Under the pieces are notes generated by a model that was given only the letters and a program-made list of their open reading frames with translations, was not told where the DNA came from and did no database searches. Positions 32,515-42,135 of a DNA stretch of 64,000 nucleotides are shown piece after piece (the stretch's first letter is position 1; the number at the start of each line of letters is the position of its first letter). The DNA comes from Rhodopseudomonas palustris. GTDB lineage: Bacteria > Pseudomonadota > Alphaproteobacteria > Rhizobiales > Xanthobacteraceae. The translations under genes and the position numbers were made by a program. The DNA is taken from assembly GCA_016215605.1 (NCBI GenBank), contig JACRJB010000053.1, forward strand, positions 248,001-312,000. The letters are read 5' to 3'.

Positions 32515-32916
32515 TCAGCGCCGCTTTCGCGTGGCGCGCGCGTCGATTGCGGCAATCGGTCGCCGGACCGGGCGCGGGGTCGCCGGTTCGGCCAGTTTGA
32601 GCGCCGATTTCGGGAGTTTTTCGGCGATCCCGAACAGGGTCTCGCGCCGGCTCATCTCGCGCCAGACGTCGTCCGGACGGACCCCGGCGGACGCCCACAG
32701 CACCGTCAGGTTGTAGATGAGATCGGCGCTTTCCCGGATCACCGCCTCGCGGTCGCCGTTGACCGCGTCGATCACCACCTCGATCGCCTCTTCGGCGAGC
32801 TTCTTGGCCATCTTGCCGGAGCCGCCCCGGAACAGCCGCGCGGTGCGCGAGGTCGCAGGATCGAGGTCCCGAGCCGCCAGCACCGCCTGATATAGCCGAT
32901 CGACCGAATCAGTCAT
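32515..32916 (-). CDS. hisE: Phosphoribosyl-ATP pyrophosphatase
   Basis: 133 residues. The MazG-like all-alpha fold is visible with the metal-binding motif KLAEEAIEVVIDAVNGD followed by ESADLIYNLTVLW, as in HisE. It hydrolyses PR-ATP to PR-AMP in the second step of histidine synthesis. The C-terminal 30 residues, rich in Arg and Pro, extend beyond the usual 105-110 length. No other his gene is in this window; with its long tail it may be a second HisE-like copy, so its pathway role is likely but not certain. Confidence 0.85.
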   Translation of the reverse strand: MTDSVDRLYQAVLAARDLDPATSRTARLFRGGSGKMAKKLAEEAIEVVIDAVNGDREAVIRESADLIYNLTVLWASAGVRPDDVWREMSRRETLFGIAEKLPKSALKLAEPATPRPVRRPIAAIDARATRKRR

Positions 32917-33028
32917 TGCAACAGCCTAGCGGAAATCAATGTCGGCGGTGTTAATTCAGGGAACCCGCCCAAAAGTCGAGCGGCCGCGCCAAATGGCGCG
33001 GCCGGAACGCAGTCGTGATTCGAACTGA

Positions 33029-33430
33029 TCAATAGCCGTCGTAGTAGCCGCTTCCGTAGCCGTAGCCCGGCCCGCCGATGTAGCCCGGACCACCGTAATA
33101 TCCCGGCGCGCCGTAATAGCCGTAGGGGCGCGGCCCGTAATAACTCTCGTAGTAGTCGCGGCGGGCCTGGCTCGCCGCGATGGCGCCGACCGTGCCGATG
33201 ATGCCGGCGAAGGCCGCCGCCGCTGCGGCGTTGCCGCCACCGCCGCGCCGGACGTAGCGGCGCTTCTTGGCGGCGCTGATATCGGTCATGTCGTGCTGGG
33301 CGGTCACGCCGGCCGCCTTGGGCGCCGCAACGGCCGCTGTCGGCTCGAGTGCGGGCAGAGCCAGCGCGGCAATGGTTGCCACGAGAATGGCTCGGGCGCC
33401 GGTCGATCGTAGACTTTTACGCTTCAACAT
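33029..33430 (-). CDS. Secreted Gly/Tyr-rich small protein
   Basis: 133 residues from the ATG at 33430, with GGAGGG seven bases upstream. A signal peptide (ILVATIAALALPALEPTAAVAA) leads to a basic patch (KKRRYVRRGGGG), a Gly/Ala-rich hydrophobic stretch (AAAAAFAGIIGTVGAIAAS) and a C-terminal Gly/Tyr/Pro tail built on YYG and GPGY repeats. Such proteins are common in Bradyrhizobium-type genomes as envelope proteins of unknown function. Confidence 0.75.
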   Translation of the reverse strand: MLKRKSLRSTGARAILVATIAALALPALEPTAAVAAPKAAGVTAQHDMTDISAAKKRRYVRRGGGGNAAAAAAFAGIIGTVGAIAASQARRDYYESYYGPRPYGYYGAPGYYGGPGYIGGPGYGYGSGYYDGY

Positions 33431-33598
33431 CTGGAAACCCTCCGCGGGACGCTGGCCGTCACGGCCTACCTGCGACAACTCGCATCGGGAACGTAAGGTT
33501 CCGTGGCGGAAACAACAAGGTTCCCGCCACGTGATCACGGTCACATCCGTCCGTCACCTCCGTTGCCGGCATGACGGATCGTTCGGAGGCTCTGCGCG

Positions 33599-34558
33599 TC
33601 AGCTCTGCGCGAGCTGACGGTCGAGATCGTGCAGCACCTGGTAGCAGGGCAGCACCTGGGCGACGCTGGCGTTCGGCTCGCGGCCCTCGCGGATCGCGGC
33701 GAAGAACTCGCGGTCCTGCAGCTCGATGCCGTTCATCGAGACGTCGACCTTGGAGACGTCGATCTTCTCTTCCTTGCCGTTCACCAGATCGTCGTAGCGG
33801 GCGATGTAGGTGCCGGTGTCGCCGATGTAGCGGAAGAAGGTGCCGAGCGGGCCGTCATTGTTGAACGACAGCGACAGCGTGCAGATCGCGCCGCTCTCGG
33901 TCTTGAGCTGGATCGACATGTCCATCGCGATGCCGAGATTCGGATTGATCGGGCCCTGCACCGCATTGGCCTTCACGATCTTCGACCTTGTCTGGTACGC
34001 GAACAGGTCGACGGTGTGGGCGGCGTGGTGCCACAGCAGATGATCGGTCCAGCTGCGCGGCTGGCCGAGCGCGTTCATGTTGGTGCGGCGGAAGAAATAG
34101 GTCTGCACATCCATCTGCTGGATGTTCAGCTCGCCAGCGACGATCTTCTTGTGGACGTATTGATGGCTCGGGTTGAAGCGGCGGGTGTGGCCGGCCATCG
34201 CCACCAGCCCGGTCTTCTTCTGCAGATCCACCACCGCCTGCGCGTCGGCCAGCGAATCCGCCAGCGGAATCTCGATCTGGACGTGCTTGCCGGCCTTCAT
34301 GCAGGAGAGGCCCTGCTCGGCGTGCATCTGGGTCGGCGTGCACAGGATGACGGCGTCGACCTCCTTGATCGCCAGCGCGTCGGCGAGGTCGGTCGAGACG
34401 TGCTCGATGCCGTATTTGTCGGCGACCTCCTTGGTCGGCTCGAGCCGTCGCCCGATCAGCGAGATCACCTCGACGCCGTCGATGTTCTTGATGCCGTCGA
34501 GATGTTTGATGCCGAACGCACCCGCACCCGCGAGCGCGACCTTGATCGCTTTGACCAT
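33599..34558 (-). CDS. ligC: 4-carboxy-2-hydroxymuconate-6-semialdehyde dehydrogenase
   Basis: 319 residues, Gfo/Idh/MocA family. The N-terminal NADP-binding motif is VALAGAGAFGIKHLDGI; CTPTQMHAEQGLSCMKAGKHVQIEIPLA and AGHTRRFNPSH follow in the usual order. In the protocatechuate 4,5-cleavage route it oxidises the hemiacetal form of the ring-cleavage product to 2-pyrone-4,6-dicarboxylate. It starts one base after the ligB stop region and is the last gene of the lig run, which is what fixes the assignment among many Gfo/Idh proteins. Confidence 0.93.
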   Translation of the reverse strand: MVKAIKVALAGAGAFGIKHLDGIKNIDGVEVISLIGRRLEPTKEVADKYGIEHVSTDLADALAIKEVDAVILCTPTQMHAEQGLSCMKAGKHVQIEIPLADSLADAQAVVDLQKKTGLVAMAGHTRRFNPSHQYVHKKIVAGELNIQQMDVQTYFFRRTNMNALGQPRSWTDHLLWHHAAHTVDLFAYQTRSKIVKANAVQGPINPNLGIAMDMSIQLKTESGAICTLSLSFNNDGPLGTFFRYIGDTGTYIARYDDLVNGKEEKIDVSKVDVSMNGIELQDREFFAAIREGREPNASVAQVLPCYQVLHDLDRQLAQS

Positions 34559-34559
34559 A

Positions 34560-35803
<1,244 letters not shown>

Positions 35804-35837
35804 GGTCGGGTCTCCTCTGTGTTCCATGTTATTAGCT

Positions 35838-35925
35838 CGTCATGGCCGGGCTTGTCCCGGCCATCCACGTTCTTGTTGCGGAGCGTCCGCCTTCGTGGAT
35901 GCCCGGGACAAGCCCGGGCATGACG
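35838..35925. repeat. Palindromic intergenic repeat, CGTCATGGCCGGGCTTGTCCCGG type
   Basis: CGTCATGGCCGGGCTTGTCC and its complement GGACAAGCCCGGGCATGACG enclose about 50 bp. It sits between ligI (stop at 35929) and ligA (start at 35803) inside the lig cluster, so a transcript crossing the cluster would carry a long hairpin here. Confidence 0.87.
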
Positions 35926-35928
35926 GTG

Positions 35929-36843
35929 TTACTTCTCCTCCGGCCAATACAGCCGCATCGGGTTGTCGACCAGTAGTTTAGTTTGAAGTTCCGGTGTGGT
36001 CGCGATGTGCGGGATGAAGTCGACCAAGAGGCCGTCGTCCGGCATGTGGTCCTTCAGGTTCGGGTGCGGCCAGTCGGTGCCCCACAGCACGCGGTCCGGG
36101 AAGGTCTCGACGATGCGGCGGGCGAACGGGATGACGTCGCGATAGGCGTTTGGTTCGCCGCTCAGCGCCGGCGGGCCGGACACCGACAGCCGCTCCGGGC
36201 AGCTGACCTTCGACCAGACGTTGGAATGCTCGCGCATGAAACGGACGAACAGTTCGAATTCCGGGCCATCGACCGGCTTGCTGACGTCCGGCCGGCCCAT
36301 ATGGTCGACCACCACGGTGGTCGGCAGCGCGGTGAAGAAGTCCCACAGCTCGGGCAGGTCCACCGCCTCGAAATAGATCACCACGTGCCAGCCGAGCTTC
36401 TTGATGCGCCCGGCGATCTCGACCAGCTCGTCCTTCGGGGTGAAGTCGACCAGGCGCTTGACGAAGTTGAAACGCACGCCGCGGACGCCGGCGTCGTGCA
36501 TCGATTTCAGTTCGTCGTCGGTGACGCTGCGGCGAACCGTCGCGACACCGCGCGCCTTGCCGCCCGAATGCACCAGCGCATCGACCATGGCGCGATTGTC
36601 GGCGCCGTGGCAGGTCGCCTGCACCACGACGTTGCGGGCGAAGCCGAGATGGTCGCGCAGCGCGTAGAGCTGCTGCTTCGACGCGTCGCACGGCGTGTAT
36701 TTGCGCTCCGGCGCGAACGGAAACTCGTCGCCCGGCCCGAACACATGGCAATGCGCGTCGACGGCACCCGCCGGGACTTTGAATGTCGGCTTCGAGGGGC
36801 CTTGGTACCAGTCGAGCCAGCCCGGGGTCTTTTCGAATTTCAT
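35929..36843 (-). CDS. ligI: 2-pyrone-4,6-dicarboxylate hydrolase
   Basis: 304 residues, amidohydrolase superfamily (TIM barrel). The N-terminal HxH is in VDAHCHVFGPG; QATCHGADNRAMVDAL, RGVRFNFVKRLVD, VVDHMGRPDVSKPVDG and LWGTDWPHPNLK with the general-base Asp follow in the LigI order. It opens the lactone of PDC to 4-oxalomesaconate. It is flanked by the extra 6PGDH-like gene upstream and ligA downstream. Confidence 0.95.
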   Translation of the reverse strand: MKFEKTPGWLDWYQGPSKPTFKVPAGAVDAHCHVFGPGDEFPFAPERKYTPCDASKQQLYALRDHLGFARNVVVQATCHGADNRAMVDALVHSGGKARGVATVRRSVTDDELKSMHDAGVRGVRFNFVKRLVDFTPKDELVEIAGRIKKLGWHVVIYFEAVDLPELWDFFTALPTTVVVDHMGRPDVSKPVDGPEFELFVRFMREHSNVWSKVSCPERLSVSGPPALSGEPNAYRDVIPFARRIVETFPDRVLWGTDWPHPNLKDHMPDDGLLVDFIPHIATTPELQTKLLVDNPMRLYWPEEK

Positions 36844-36922
36844 TCGGTTACTCGTCTCAAGTCCGCGCTGGTCTGCTAGCGCTCGTTAAAGCCATCGTAT
36901 TTGTTTCGCCTCGGCCTCTCGC

Positions 36923-37041
36923 TCCCCTCCCCCTTGCGGGGAGGGGTCGGGGGTGGGGGTGCCACGAGCACTGCGACTCGTGGCACCCCCACCCCGGCCT
37001 CCGCTTCGCGCGGCCGACCCTCCCCGCAAGGGGGAGGGGAG
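36923..37041. repeat. Intergenic repeat, CTCCCCTCCCCCTTGCGGGG type
   Basis: A near-perfect long inverted repeat: CTCCCCTCCCCCTTGCGGGG at the left and CCCCGCAAGGGGGAGGGGAG at the right, with GGGTGGGGGTGCCACGAG and CTCGTGGCACCCCCACCCC inside. It lies between ligI and the dehydrogenase gene at 37109. Confidence 0.85.
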
Positions 37042-37108
37042 TCGCGCGCGCGGCGGCGACCGCAGAGCGCCCATTAGTCGTGCCGCCCAGCCGTCAATAG
37101 CGTCGGCG

Positions 37109-38038
37109 TTACGTCGTCGTCTCGTCCTTCACCTTCGCCAGAATCCGATCAGCCTCGGTGCGCCAATCCGAATTCCGCGCAAAACCCTTGTCGCCGCGCT
37201 TGCCGAACAGTCCCTCATCCGCCAGATCCGCCACCCACGCCTGCCGCTCCGCGGTGCCTTGCGCCGACCACGGCGTCAGGCCGGCGTCGCGTACGGTCTC
37301 GGCGACTTCGCGGACTTCTTCGGCGCGGCGGCGGCCGTGTTCGATGACGCGCTGGAAGAAATACGCGCCCTGCTTCTCCCAATCGATCGACGGAAACGTC
37401 TCCTGCAGCGAAGCGATCACCGCGTCTTCGACGCCGTAGGCGCGCGCGGTGGTGAAGCTCTCGATCACCATCGCCTCGAGGCCCTTGATCATGATGCTGC
37501 GGCACATCTTGGTGGCCGAGGCGACGCCGAGCCGGTCGCTGGCCGGCTTGGCGGCGAAGCCGAGCGTACCCAACAGCGGCGCCAACTCTGCCGCATGCGC
37601 GCCGCCGAGCAGCAGCGGCACCTTGATCCGATAGGGCGGCACCGAGGTCATCACCGCGCCTTCGACATAGCGGCCCTGTTCGCCGTCGATCAGCGCAGCT
37701 GCGCGCTGCTTGGCGCCGGGCGAGGCGGAGTTGAAGTCGAGAAACCAAGTGCCCTGGTTGAGGGCGGCCGCACACGCCTCGGCGACTGCGACGGTCTGGC
37801 TCGCCGTCACCGCCGAGATCAAAAAGTCGCTGCGCGCCGCCAGATTGGCGTGCGACGAGGTCAGCGTCACACCGTGGCGGCTGGCGTGCTCGCGCAGCGG
37901 CCCGCCGCGATCGTCGGCGAGCTTGACGTCATAGGCCGCGACCTTGACGCCCTGGGCGCGCAGATCCTCGGCGAGAATCTTGCCGACCTCGCCATAGCCG
38001 ACGATCCCGACCAGCCACTGTTTCGGATCGCTGCTCAT
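37109..38038 (-). CDS. 6-phosphogluconate-dehydrogenase-like NAD(P)-dependent oxidoreductase in the lig cluster
   Basis: 309 residues. Rossmann motif VGIVGYGEVGKILAEDL near residue 10; FLDFNSASPGAKQ and the catalytic-type Lys in GVASATKMCRSIMIKGLEA match beta-hydroxyacid dehydrogenases. The second domain resembles the DUF1932 type. Its ATG overlaps the ligK stop by one base, so it is co-translated with ligK. LigC already supplies the only dehydrogenase step of the classic pathway, so this enzyme's job is not explained; it may process a side product or a related substrate. The longer track ORF is a shadow of ligK. Confidence 0.85.
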   Translation of the reverse strand: MSSDPKQWLVGIVGYGEVGKILAEDLRAQGVKVAAYDVKLADDRGGPLREHASRHGVTLTSSHANLAARSDFLISAVTASQTVAVAEACAAALNQGTWFLDFNSASPGAKQRAAALIDGEQGRYVEGAVMTSVPPYRIKVPLLLGGAHAAELAPLLGTLGFAAKPASDRLGVASATKMCRSIMIKGLEAMVIESFTTARAYGVEDAVIASLQETFPSIDWEKQGAYFFQRVIEHGRRRAEEVREVAETVRDAGLTPWSAQGTAERQAWVADLADEGLFGKRGDKGFARNSDWRTEADRILAKVKDETTT

Positions 38039-38733
38039 CAGTCGATATACTTCAGCCCGGCCTTTTCCAAAGGCTCGCGCATCTTGTACATGTCGAGGCC
38101 GAGCACGCCCGACGCCAGCTTGGCGCGCTTCTCGGCCTCGTTGGCCTCGCGCGCCTCGGCGGCATCGGCCGCCATTTGCGCCACCGCGGCCGGCACGATC
38201 ACCACGCCGTCGTCGTCGGCGATCACCACGTCGCCCGGTGTGACATGGGCGCCGGCGGCCACCACCGGGATGTTGACCGAGCCGAGCGTCGCCTTGACGG
38301 TGCCCTTGGCGTGGATCGCCTTGGACCACACCGGAAACGTCATCTGCGTGAGATCGCGGACGTCGCGGACGCCGGCGTCGATGATCAGGCCGAGCGCGCC
38401 ACGGGCGCGGAAGCTGGTCGCCAAGAGATCGCCGAAGAAGCCGTCCGTCGAGTCCGCCGTGCAGGCCGCGACCACGACGTCGCCGGGCTGCAACTGCTCG
38501 GCGACGACATGCATCATCCAGTTGTCGCCGGGCTGCAGCAGCACGGTGGCGGCGGTGCCGCAGATATGCGCGCCCGGATAGATCGGCCGCATATAGGAAT
38601 GCATCAGGCCGACACGGCCCATCGCCTCGTGCACGGTGGCGACGCCGAAGCGCGACAGCTTTTCGACCGCCGCCTTGTCGGCGCGGGTGATGTTGCGCTT
38701 GACGATGCCGAGATCGTTCATCCGCACGGTCAT
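38038..38733 (-). CDS. ligK: 4-carboxy-4-hydroxy-2-oxoadipate aldolase
   Basis: 231 residues, RraA-like class II pyruvate aldolase. [36 protein letters not shown] and [15 protein letters not shown] carry the substrate loop and metal/pyruvate-binding Arg-Asp. It splits CHA into pyruvate and oxaloacetate, the last step of the pathway, and often also decarboxylates oxaloacetate. It lies 13 bp after ligJ and overlaps the next gene by one base. Confidence 0.95.
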   Translation of the reverse strand: MTVRMNDLGIVKRNITRADKAAVEKLSRFGVATVHEAMGRVGLMHSYMRPIYPGAHICGTAATVLLQPGDNWMMHVVAEQLQPGDVVVAACTADSTDGFFGDLLATSFRARGALGLIIDAGVRDVRDLTQMTFPVWSKAIHAKGTVKATLGSVNIPVVAAGAHVTPGDVVIADDDGVVIVPAAVAQMAADAAEAREANEAEKRAKLASGVLGLDMYKMREPLEKAGLKYID

Positions 38734-38746
38734 GATGACTTGCCCT

Positions 38747-39775
38747 TTACTTTCCCTTGGCCTTCAGCGCCGCATCGAGCCGCGGATAGACGCGGCGGGC
38801 GTTGCCTTCGTAGATCTGCTGCTTCTCGTCCGGCGTCAGGATGGTCGACGCCTCGATGTAGCGCTTGGTGTCGTCGTAATAGAACCCGGTCTGCGGATCG
38901 ATGCCGCGCACCGCGCCGATCATCTCCGAGGCGAACAGCACATTGTCGACCGGAATCACGGTGTTGAGCAGGTCGATGCCCGGCTGGTGATACACGCAGG
39001 TGTCGAAGAAGATGTTGTTGAGCACATGGTCCTCGAGCAGCGGCTTCTTCATTTCCTGCGCCAGGCCACGGAAACGGCCCCAGTGATACGGCACCGCGCC
39101 GCCGCCATGCGGGATGACGAATTTCAGCTCCGGAAAGTCCTTGAACAGATCGCCGGCGACGCACTGCATGAAGGCGGTGGTGTCGGCGTTGAGATAATGC
39201 GCGCCGGTGGTGTGGAAGCAGGCGTTGCAGCTTGTCGAGACGTGGATCATCGCCGGGATCTGCAGCTCGACCATCTTCTCGTAGATCGGGTACCACTGCC
39301 GGTCGGTCAGCGGCGGCGAGGTCCAGTGTCCGCCCGACGGATCGGGATTGAGGTTGATGGCGACGAAGCCGTAGTCCTTGACGCACTTCTCCAGCTCGGG
39401 GATGCAGGTCTTGGGATCGACGCCCGGCGACTGCGGCAGCATCGCGGCGCCGATGAAATTGTCGGGGAACAGCTGCGCGACGCGGGCGCACAGCTCGTTG
39501 CAGATCGCCGCCCAGGTCGACGACACGTTGAAGTCGCCGATATGGTGCGCCATGAACGAAGCGCGCGGCGAGAACACGGTCAGGTCGCTGCCGCGCTCCT
39601 GCATCTTCTTGAGCTGATTGTCGATGATCGAGGCGCGCAGCTCGTCGTCGCTGATCTTCAGCTCGGACACCTTCGGCATCTGCGAAGGATCCTTGATGCC
39701 GGCGATCTGCCTGTTACGCCAATCCTCCAGCGCCTTCGGCGCGGTGGTGTAGTGGCCGTGAATGTCGATGATCAT
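38747..39775 (-). CDS. ligJ: 4-oxalomesaconate hydratase (amidohydrolase type)
   Basis: 342 residues. The N-terminal metal motif HxH is in [13 protein letters not shown]; later motifs include [42 protein letters not shown] and the C-terminal [14 protein letters not shown]. It adds water to 4-oxalomesaconate to form 4-carboxy-4-hydroxy-2-oxoadipate, the substrate of LigK, which follows 13 bp downstream. Confidence 0.95.
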   Translation of the reverse strand: MIIDIHGHYTTAPKALEDWRNRQIAGIKDPSQMPKVSELKISDDELRASIIDNQLKKMQERGSDLTVFSPRASFMAHHIGDFNVSSTWAAICNELCARVAQLFPDNFIGAAMLPQSPGVDPKTCIPELEKCVKDYGFVAINLNPDPSGGHWTSPPLTDRQWYPIYEKMVELQIPAMIHVSTSCNACFHTTGAHYLNADTTAFMQCVAGDLFKDFPELKFVIPHGGGAVPYHWGRFRGLAQEMKKPLLEDHVLNNIFFDTCVYHQPGIDLLNTVIPVDNVLFASEMIGAVRGIDPQTGFYYDDTKRYIEASTILTPDEKQQIYEGNARRVYPRLDAALKAKGK

Positions 39776-39800
39776 CGGGTGTCCTCGAAGTGTCTGCTTC

Positions 39801-39874
39801 CGTCATTGCCGGGCTTGACCCGGCAATCCATCCTGTTTGGATGATGGATACGCGGGTCAAGCCCGCGTATGACG
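39801..39874. repeat. Palindromic intergenic repeat, CGTCATTGCCGGGCTTGACCC type
   Basis: CGTCATTGCCGGGCTTGACC and GGTCAAGCCCGCGTATGACG form an inverted repeat around TCCATCCTGTTTGGATGATGGA. It separates galD from ligJ. A half copy of the same type occurs at 27781-27812. Confidence 0.85.
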
Positions 39875-39940
39875 CCTGTTGTGTGGCTGCCCGCTCGCCA
39901 ACTAAGCGGGCATTGATGTTAGTTTTGTCTCTTCGATGCC

Positions 39941-41059
39941 TCAGCCGGCTCGTCGCAGCGCCGGGTCGCTCGCCTGCTTGCCGCTCCACACCGCCGCCGG
40001 AACCATCGCTTCGCCGCGCATGATCAGCCGCGCGGTGCGCAGCAGCGCGGCGCGGGTGACGTTCTGCGGGTTGGCCGGATCGACCTCGATTTCGACCGAG
40101 AATTCGCCGGTCGGATGTTCGACCGAGATCTGCTTGACGGTGCCGTCGGGCACCTGCGCGATGCCTTCGGTGACGCTGCCCTTCAGCACGCAGGCGGTGG
40201 CGACCGTCACCGCGGCGAGGACGCCGATGGCGTCGTGGCAGACATGCGGGATGAAGCTGCGGGTCGAGATGCTGCCGCCGGCGCGCGGCGCCGCAATCAG
40301 CGTCATCTTCGGATAGTTCTTCGCCGTGACGTCGCCGAGCTGCATGGCGTAGCCGCAGGCGATCCGCAACGTCTCCAGCCGCTTCTTCAGCTCAGTGTCG
40401 GCGTTGAGTTCGGCGACGCCCTCGTAGCCGGTGCGGCCGACGGCTTCGGCGCGAAACATCACCAGCGGCATGCCGTTGTCGATGCAGGTGACTTCGACGC
40501 CGTCGATGACGTCGCGGACATGGCCGGTCGGCAGCAGGCCGGGCGCCACCGAGCCGGCGGTGTCGAGGAAGTTGATCTTGATCGGCGCCGAGGTGCCGGG
40601 CGCGCCGTCGATCCGCGCGTCGCCGTCGTAGGAGACGTGGCCGCCCGGCGTCTGCACCGTGATGTCGCACTGCATGTCGGTGTTGAGCGTCAGCACCCGC
40701 AGCGTCGTGGTGTCGCCCTGCGGCTGAACCAGGCCGGTCTCCAGCGCGAACGGCACCACGGCGGCCAGCATGTTGCCGCAGTTCGGCGTGGTGTCGACCG
40801 TGTCCTTGTCGGGCTGCAACTGGGCGAACAGGAAGTCGAGATCGACGCCGGGCTTCGATCCCTTCGAGACGATGCCGACCTTGCTGGTCAGCGGATGCGC
40901 GCCGCCGAGGCCGTCGATCTGGCGGCGGTCGGGCGAGCCCATCACCGCGAGCAGCACCTTGTCGCGGCTGGCGATGTCGGCGGGCAGGTCGGCTGCATTG
41001 AAGAACGGGCCACGCGAGGTGCCGCCGCGCATGAACAGGCAGGGGATCGCGGTTTGCAT
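39941..41059 (-). CDS. galD: 4-oxalomesaconate tautomerase (PrpF/GalD-like)
   Basis: 372 residues from the ATG at 41059; the track ORF begins 24 codons upstream in non-coding sequence. A diaminopimelate-epimerase-fold isomerase: MRGGTSRGPFFNAADLP at the start, LGGAHPLTSKVGIVS, the catalytic-Cys motif TTPNCGNMLAAV, and a second half with HVCHDAIGVLAAVTVA. It equilibrates the keto and enol forms (or the double-bond isomers) of 4-oxalomesaconate ahead of LigJ, as GalD or LigU do. First enzyme gene of the lig run; a LysR-type site lies 73 bp upstream. Confidence 0.9.
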   Translation of the reverse strand: MQTAIPCLFMRGGTSRGPFFNAADLPADIASRDKVLLAVMGSPDRRQIDGLGGAHPLTSKVGIVSKGSKPGVDLDFLFAQLQPDKDTVDTTPNCGNMLAAVVPFALETGLVQPQGDTTTLRVLTLNTDMQCDITVQTPGGHVSYDGDARIDGAPGTSAPIKINFLDTAGSVAPGLLPTGHVRDVIDGVEVTCIDNGMPLVMFRAEAVGRTGYEGVAELNADTELKKRLETLRIACGYAMQLGDVTAKNYPKMTLIAAPRAGGSISTRSFIPHVCHDAIGVLAAVTVATACVLKGSVTEGIAQVPDGTVKQISVEHPTGEFSVEIEVDPANPQNVTRAALLRTARLIMRGEAMVPAAVWSGKQASDPALRRAG

Positions 41060-41131
41060 CCGTTTCCTTCCCGGAATTTGTTGTGTCCATTGTGGCGGCG
41101 GCACGCAGGCGGCGCCACCGCTGCGCATCAA

Positions 41132-41148
41132 TAACAGCTATCAGGTTA
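41132..41148. promoter_or_regulatory. LysR-type binding site candidate before the lig operon
   Basis: TAAC-N9-GTTA (read on the + strand TAACAGCTATCAGGTTA) is a partly symmetrical T-N11-A-type box. It lies 73 bp upstream of galD and 61 bp downstream of the stop of the LysR gene, a typical recognition-site distance from a promoter. Confidence 0.55.
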
Positions 41149-41208
41149 AGGCATGGCAACAGCGTGGCGTCATGCCGCTCCAGCACCGGCCGCTGCTGTG
41201 CCGCGGCC

Positions 41209-42111
41209 TCAGGTCGGCAGGCCGCGCGCCAGCTCGGTCAACAGCCGCATGGTATATTGCGCCAGCGGCGTCGGCCGTCTCGTTGCGGACACTGCGAGGC
41301 ACAGCGCGCTGGTCACGGCCGGGTCGACCAGCTTGCGCAGGCTCAGTTCGGCGGCGCGCGGCGAGGCGGACACACCGCTCGCCGTCAGCACTGCATGGCC
41401 GTAGCCGGCACAGACCAGCTCGATGATCGACGGCACGCTGGAGACTTCCCAGGCGATGTCGAGCTTGACGCCGGCGAGCGCCGCCTGGGTCTCTAGCAGC
41501 CGGCGCATCGCATGCACTCGCTCGGGCACGATCAGCGGGTAGTTGGACAGCTGCTTGAACGGCAGCGGCGGTGCCGGCTCGCCGCGCTTGCCCTTCGGGG
41601 CGCGGCTGACCAGGCCGAGCGCCTCCTGCAGCAGCGGCGTGATCTCGATGCCGGATTGCGCTTCCGGATTGTACACCAGCCCGACATCGGCGCGGCCGGT
41701 GGTGACCCATTCGACGATGTGCGACGACAGCCCCTCGACGATCGCCAGCCGCGCCGCCGGCAGTTCGCGCTTGAAGCGGTCGATCAGCGGCAGCGTCAAC
41801 TGGCGTCCGATCGAGGGCGGCAGCCCGATGGTGACGCGGCCGACCGGCGCGTCGCGGCTGGCGCCGAGGTCCTCGCGCGCATGCGCCACCATCTGCATGA
41901 TGCCGACGCTGTGGTCGAACAGCCGGCGTCCCGCTTCGGTCAGCGCGACGCCGCGGCCGTTGCGCAGGAACAGTTGCTGGTTGAGTTCGGTCTCCAGGCC
42001 GCGGACCTGCCGGCTCAGCGCCGGCTGGGCGATGTCGAGCATCGTCGCCGCCTTGCTGAACGAGCCGAGCTCGGCCACGCGCATGAAATACTCGAGCTGC
42101 TTGAGATTCAT
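41209..42111 (-). CDS. LysR-family transcriptional regulator of the lig cluster
   Basis: 300 residues. Residues 1-60 are the winged HTH: MNLKQLEYFMRVAELGSFSKAA, DIAQPALSRQVRGLE, FLRNGRGVALTEAG. Residues 90-295 are the periplasmic-binding-like effector domain. It lies directly upstream of galD on the same strand and is likely to activate the lig genes in response to protocatechuate or a pathway intermediate, as LigR does. The 149-bp gap to galD holds a LysR-type box, suggesting a separate promoter for the enzyme genes. Confidence 0.92.
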   Translation of the reverse strand: MNLKQLEYFMRVAELGSFSKAATMLDIAQPALSRQVRGLETELNQQLFLRNGRGVALTEAGRRLFDHSVGIMQMVAHAREDLGASRDAPVGRVTIGLPPSIGRQLTLPLIDRFKRELPAARLAIVEGLSSHIVEWVTTGRADVGLVYNPEAQSGIEITPLLQEALGLVSRAPKGKRGEPAPPLPFKQLSNYPLIVPERVHAMRRLLETQAALAGVKLDIAWEVSSVPSIIELVCAGYGHAVLTASGVSASPRAAELSLRKLVDPAVTSALCLAVSATRRPTPLAQYTMRLLTELARGLPT

Positions 42112-42135
42112 CGCACGCCTTGCCCGGACGGGCAG

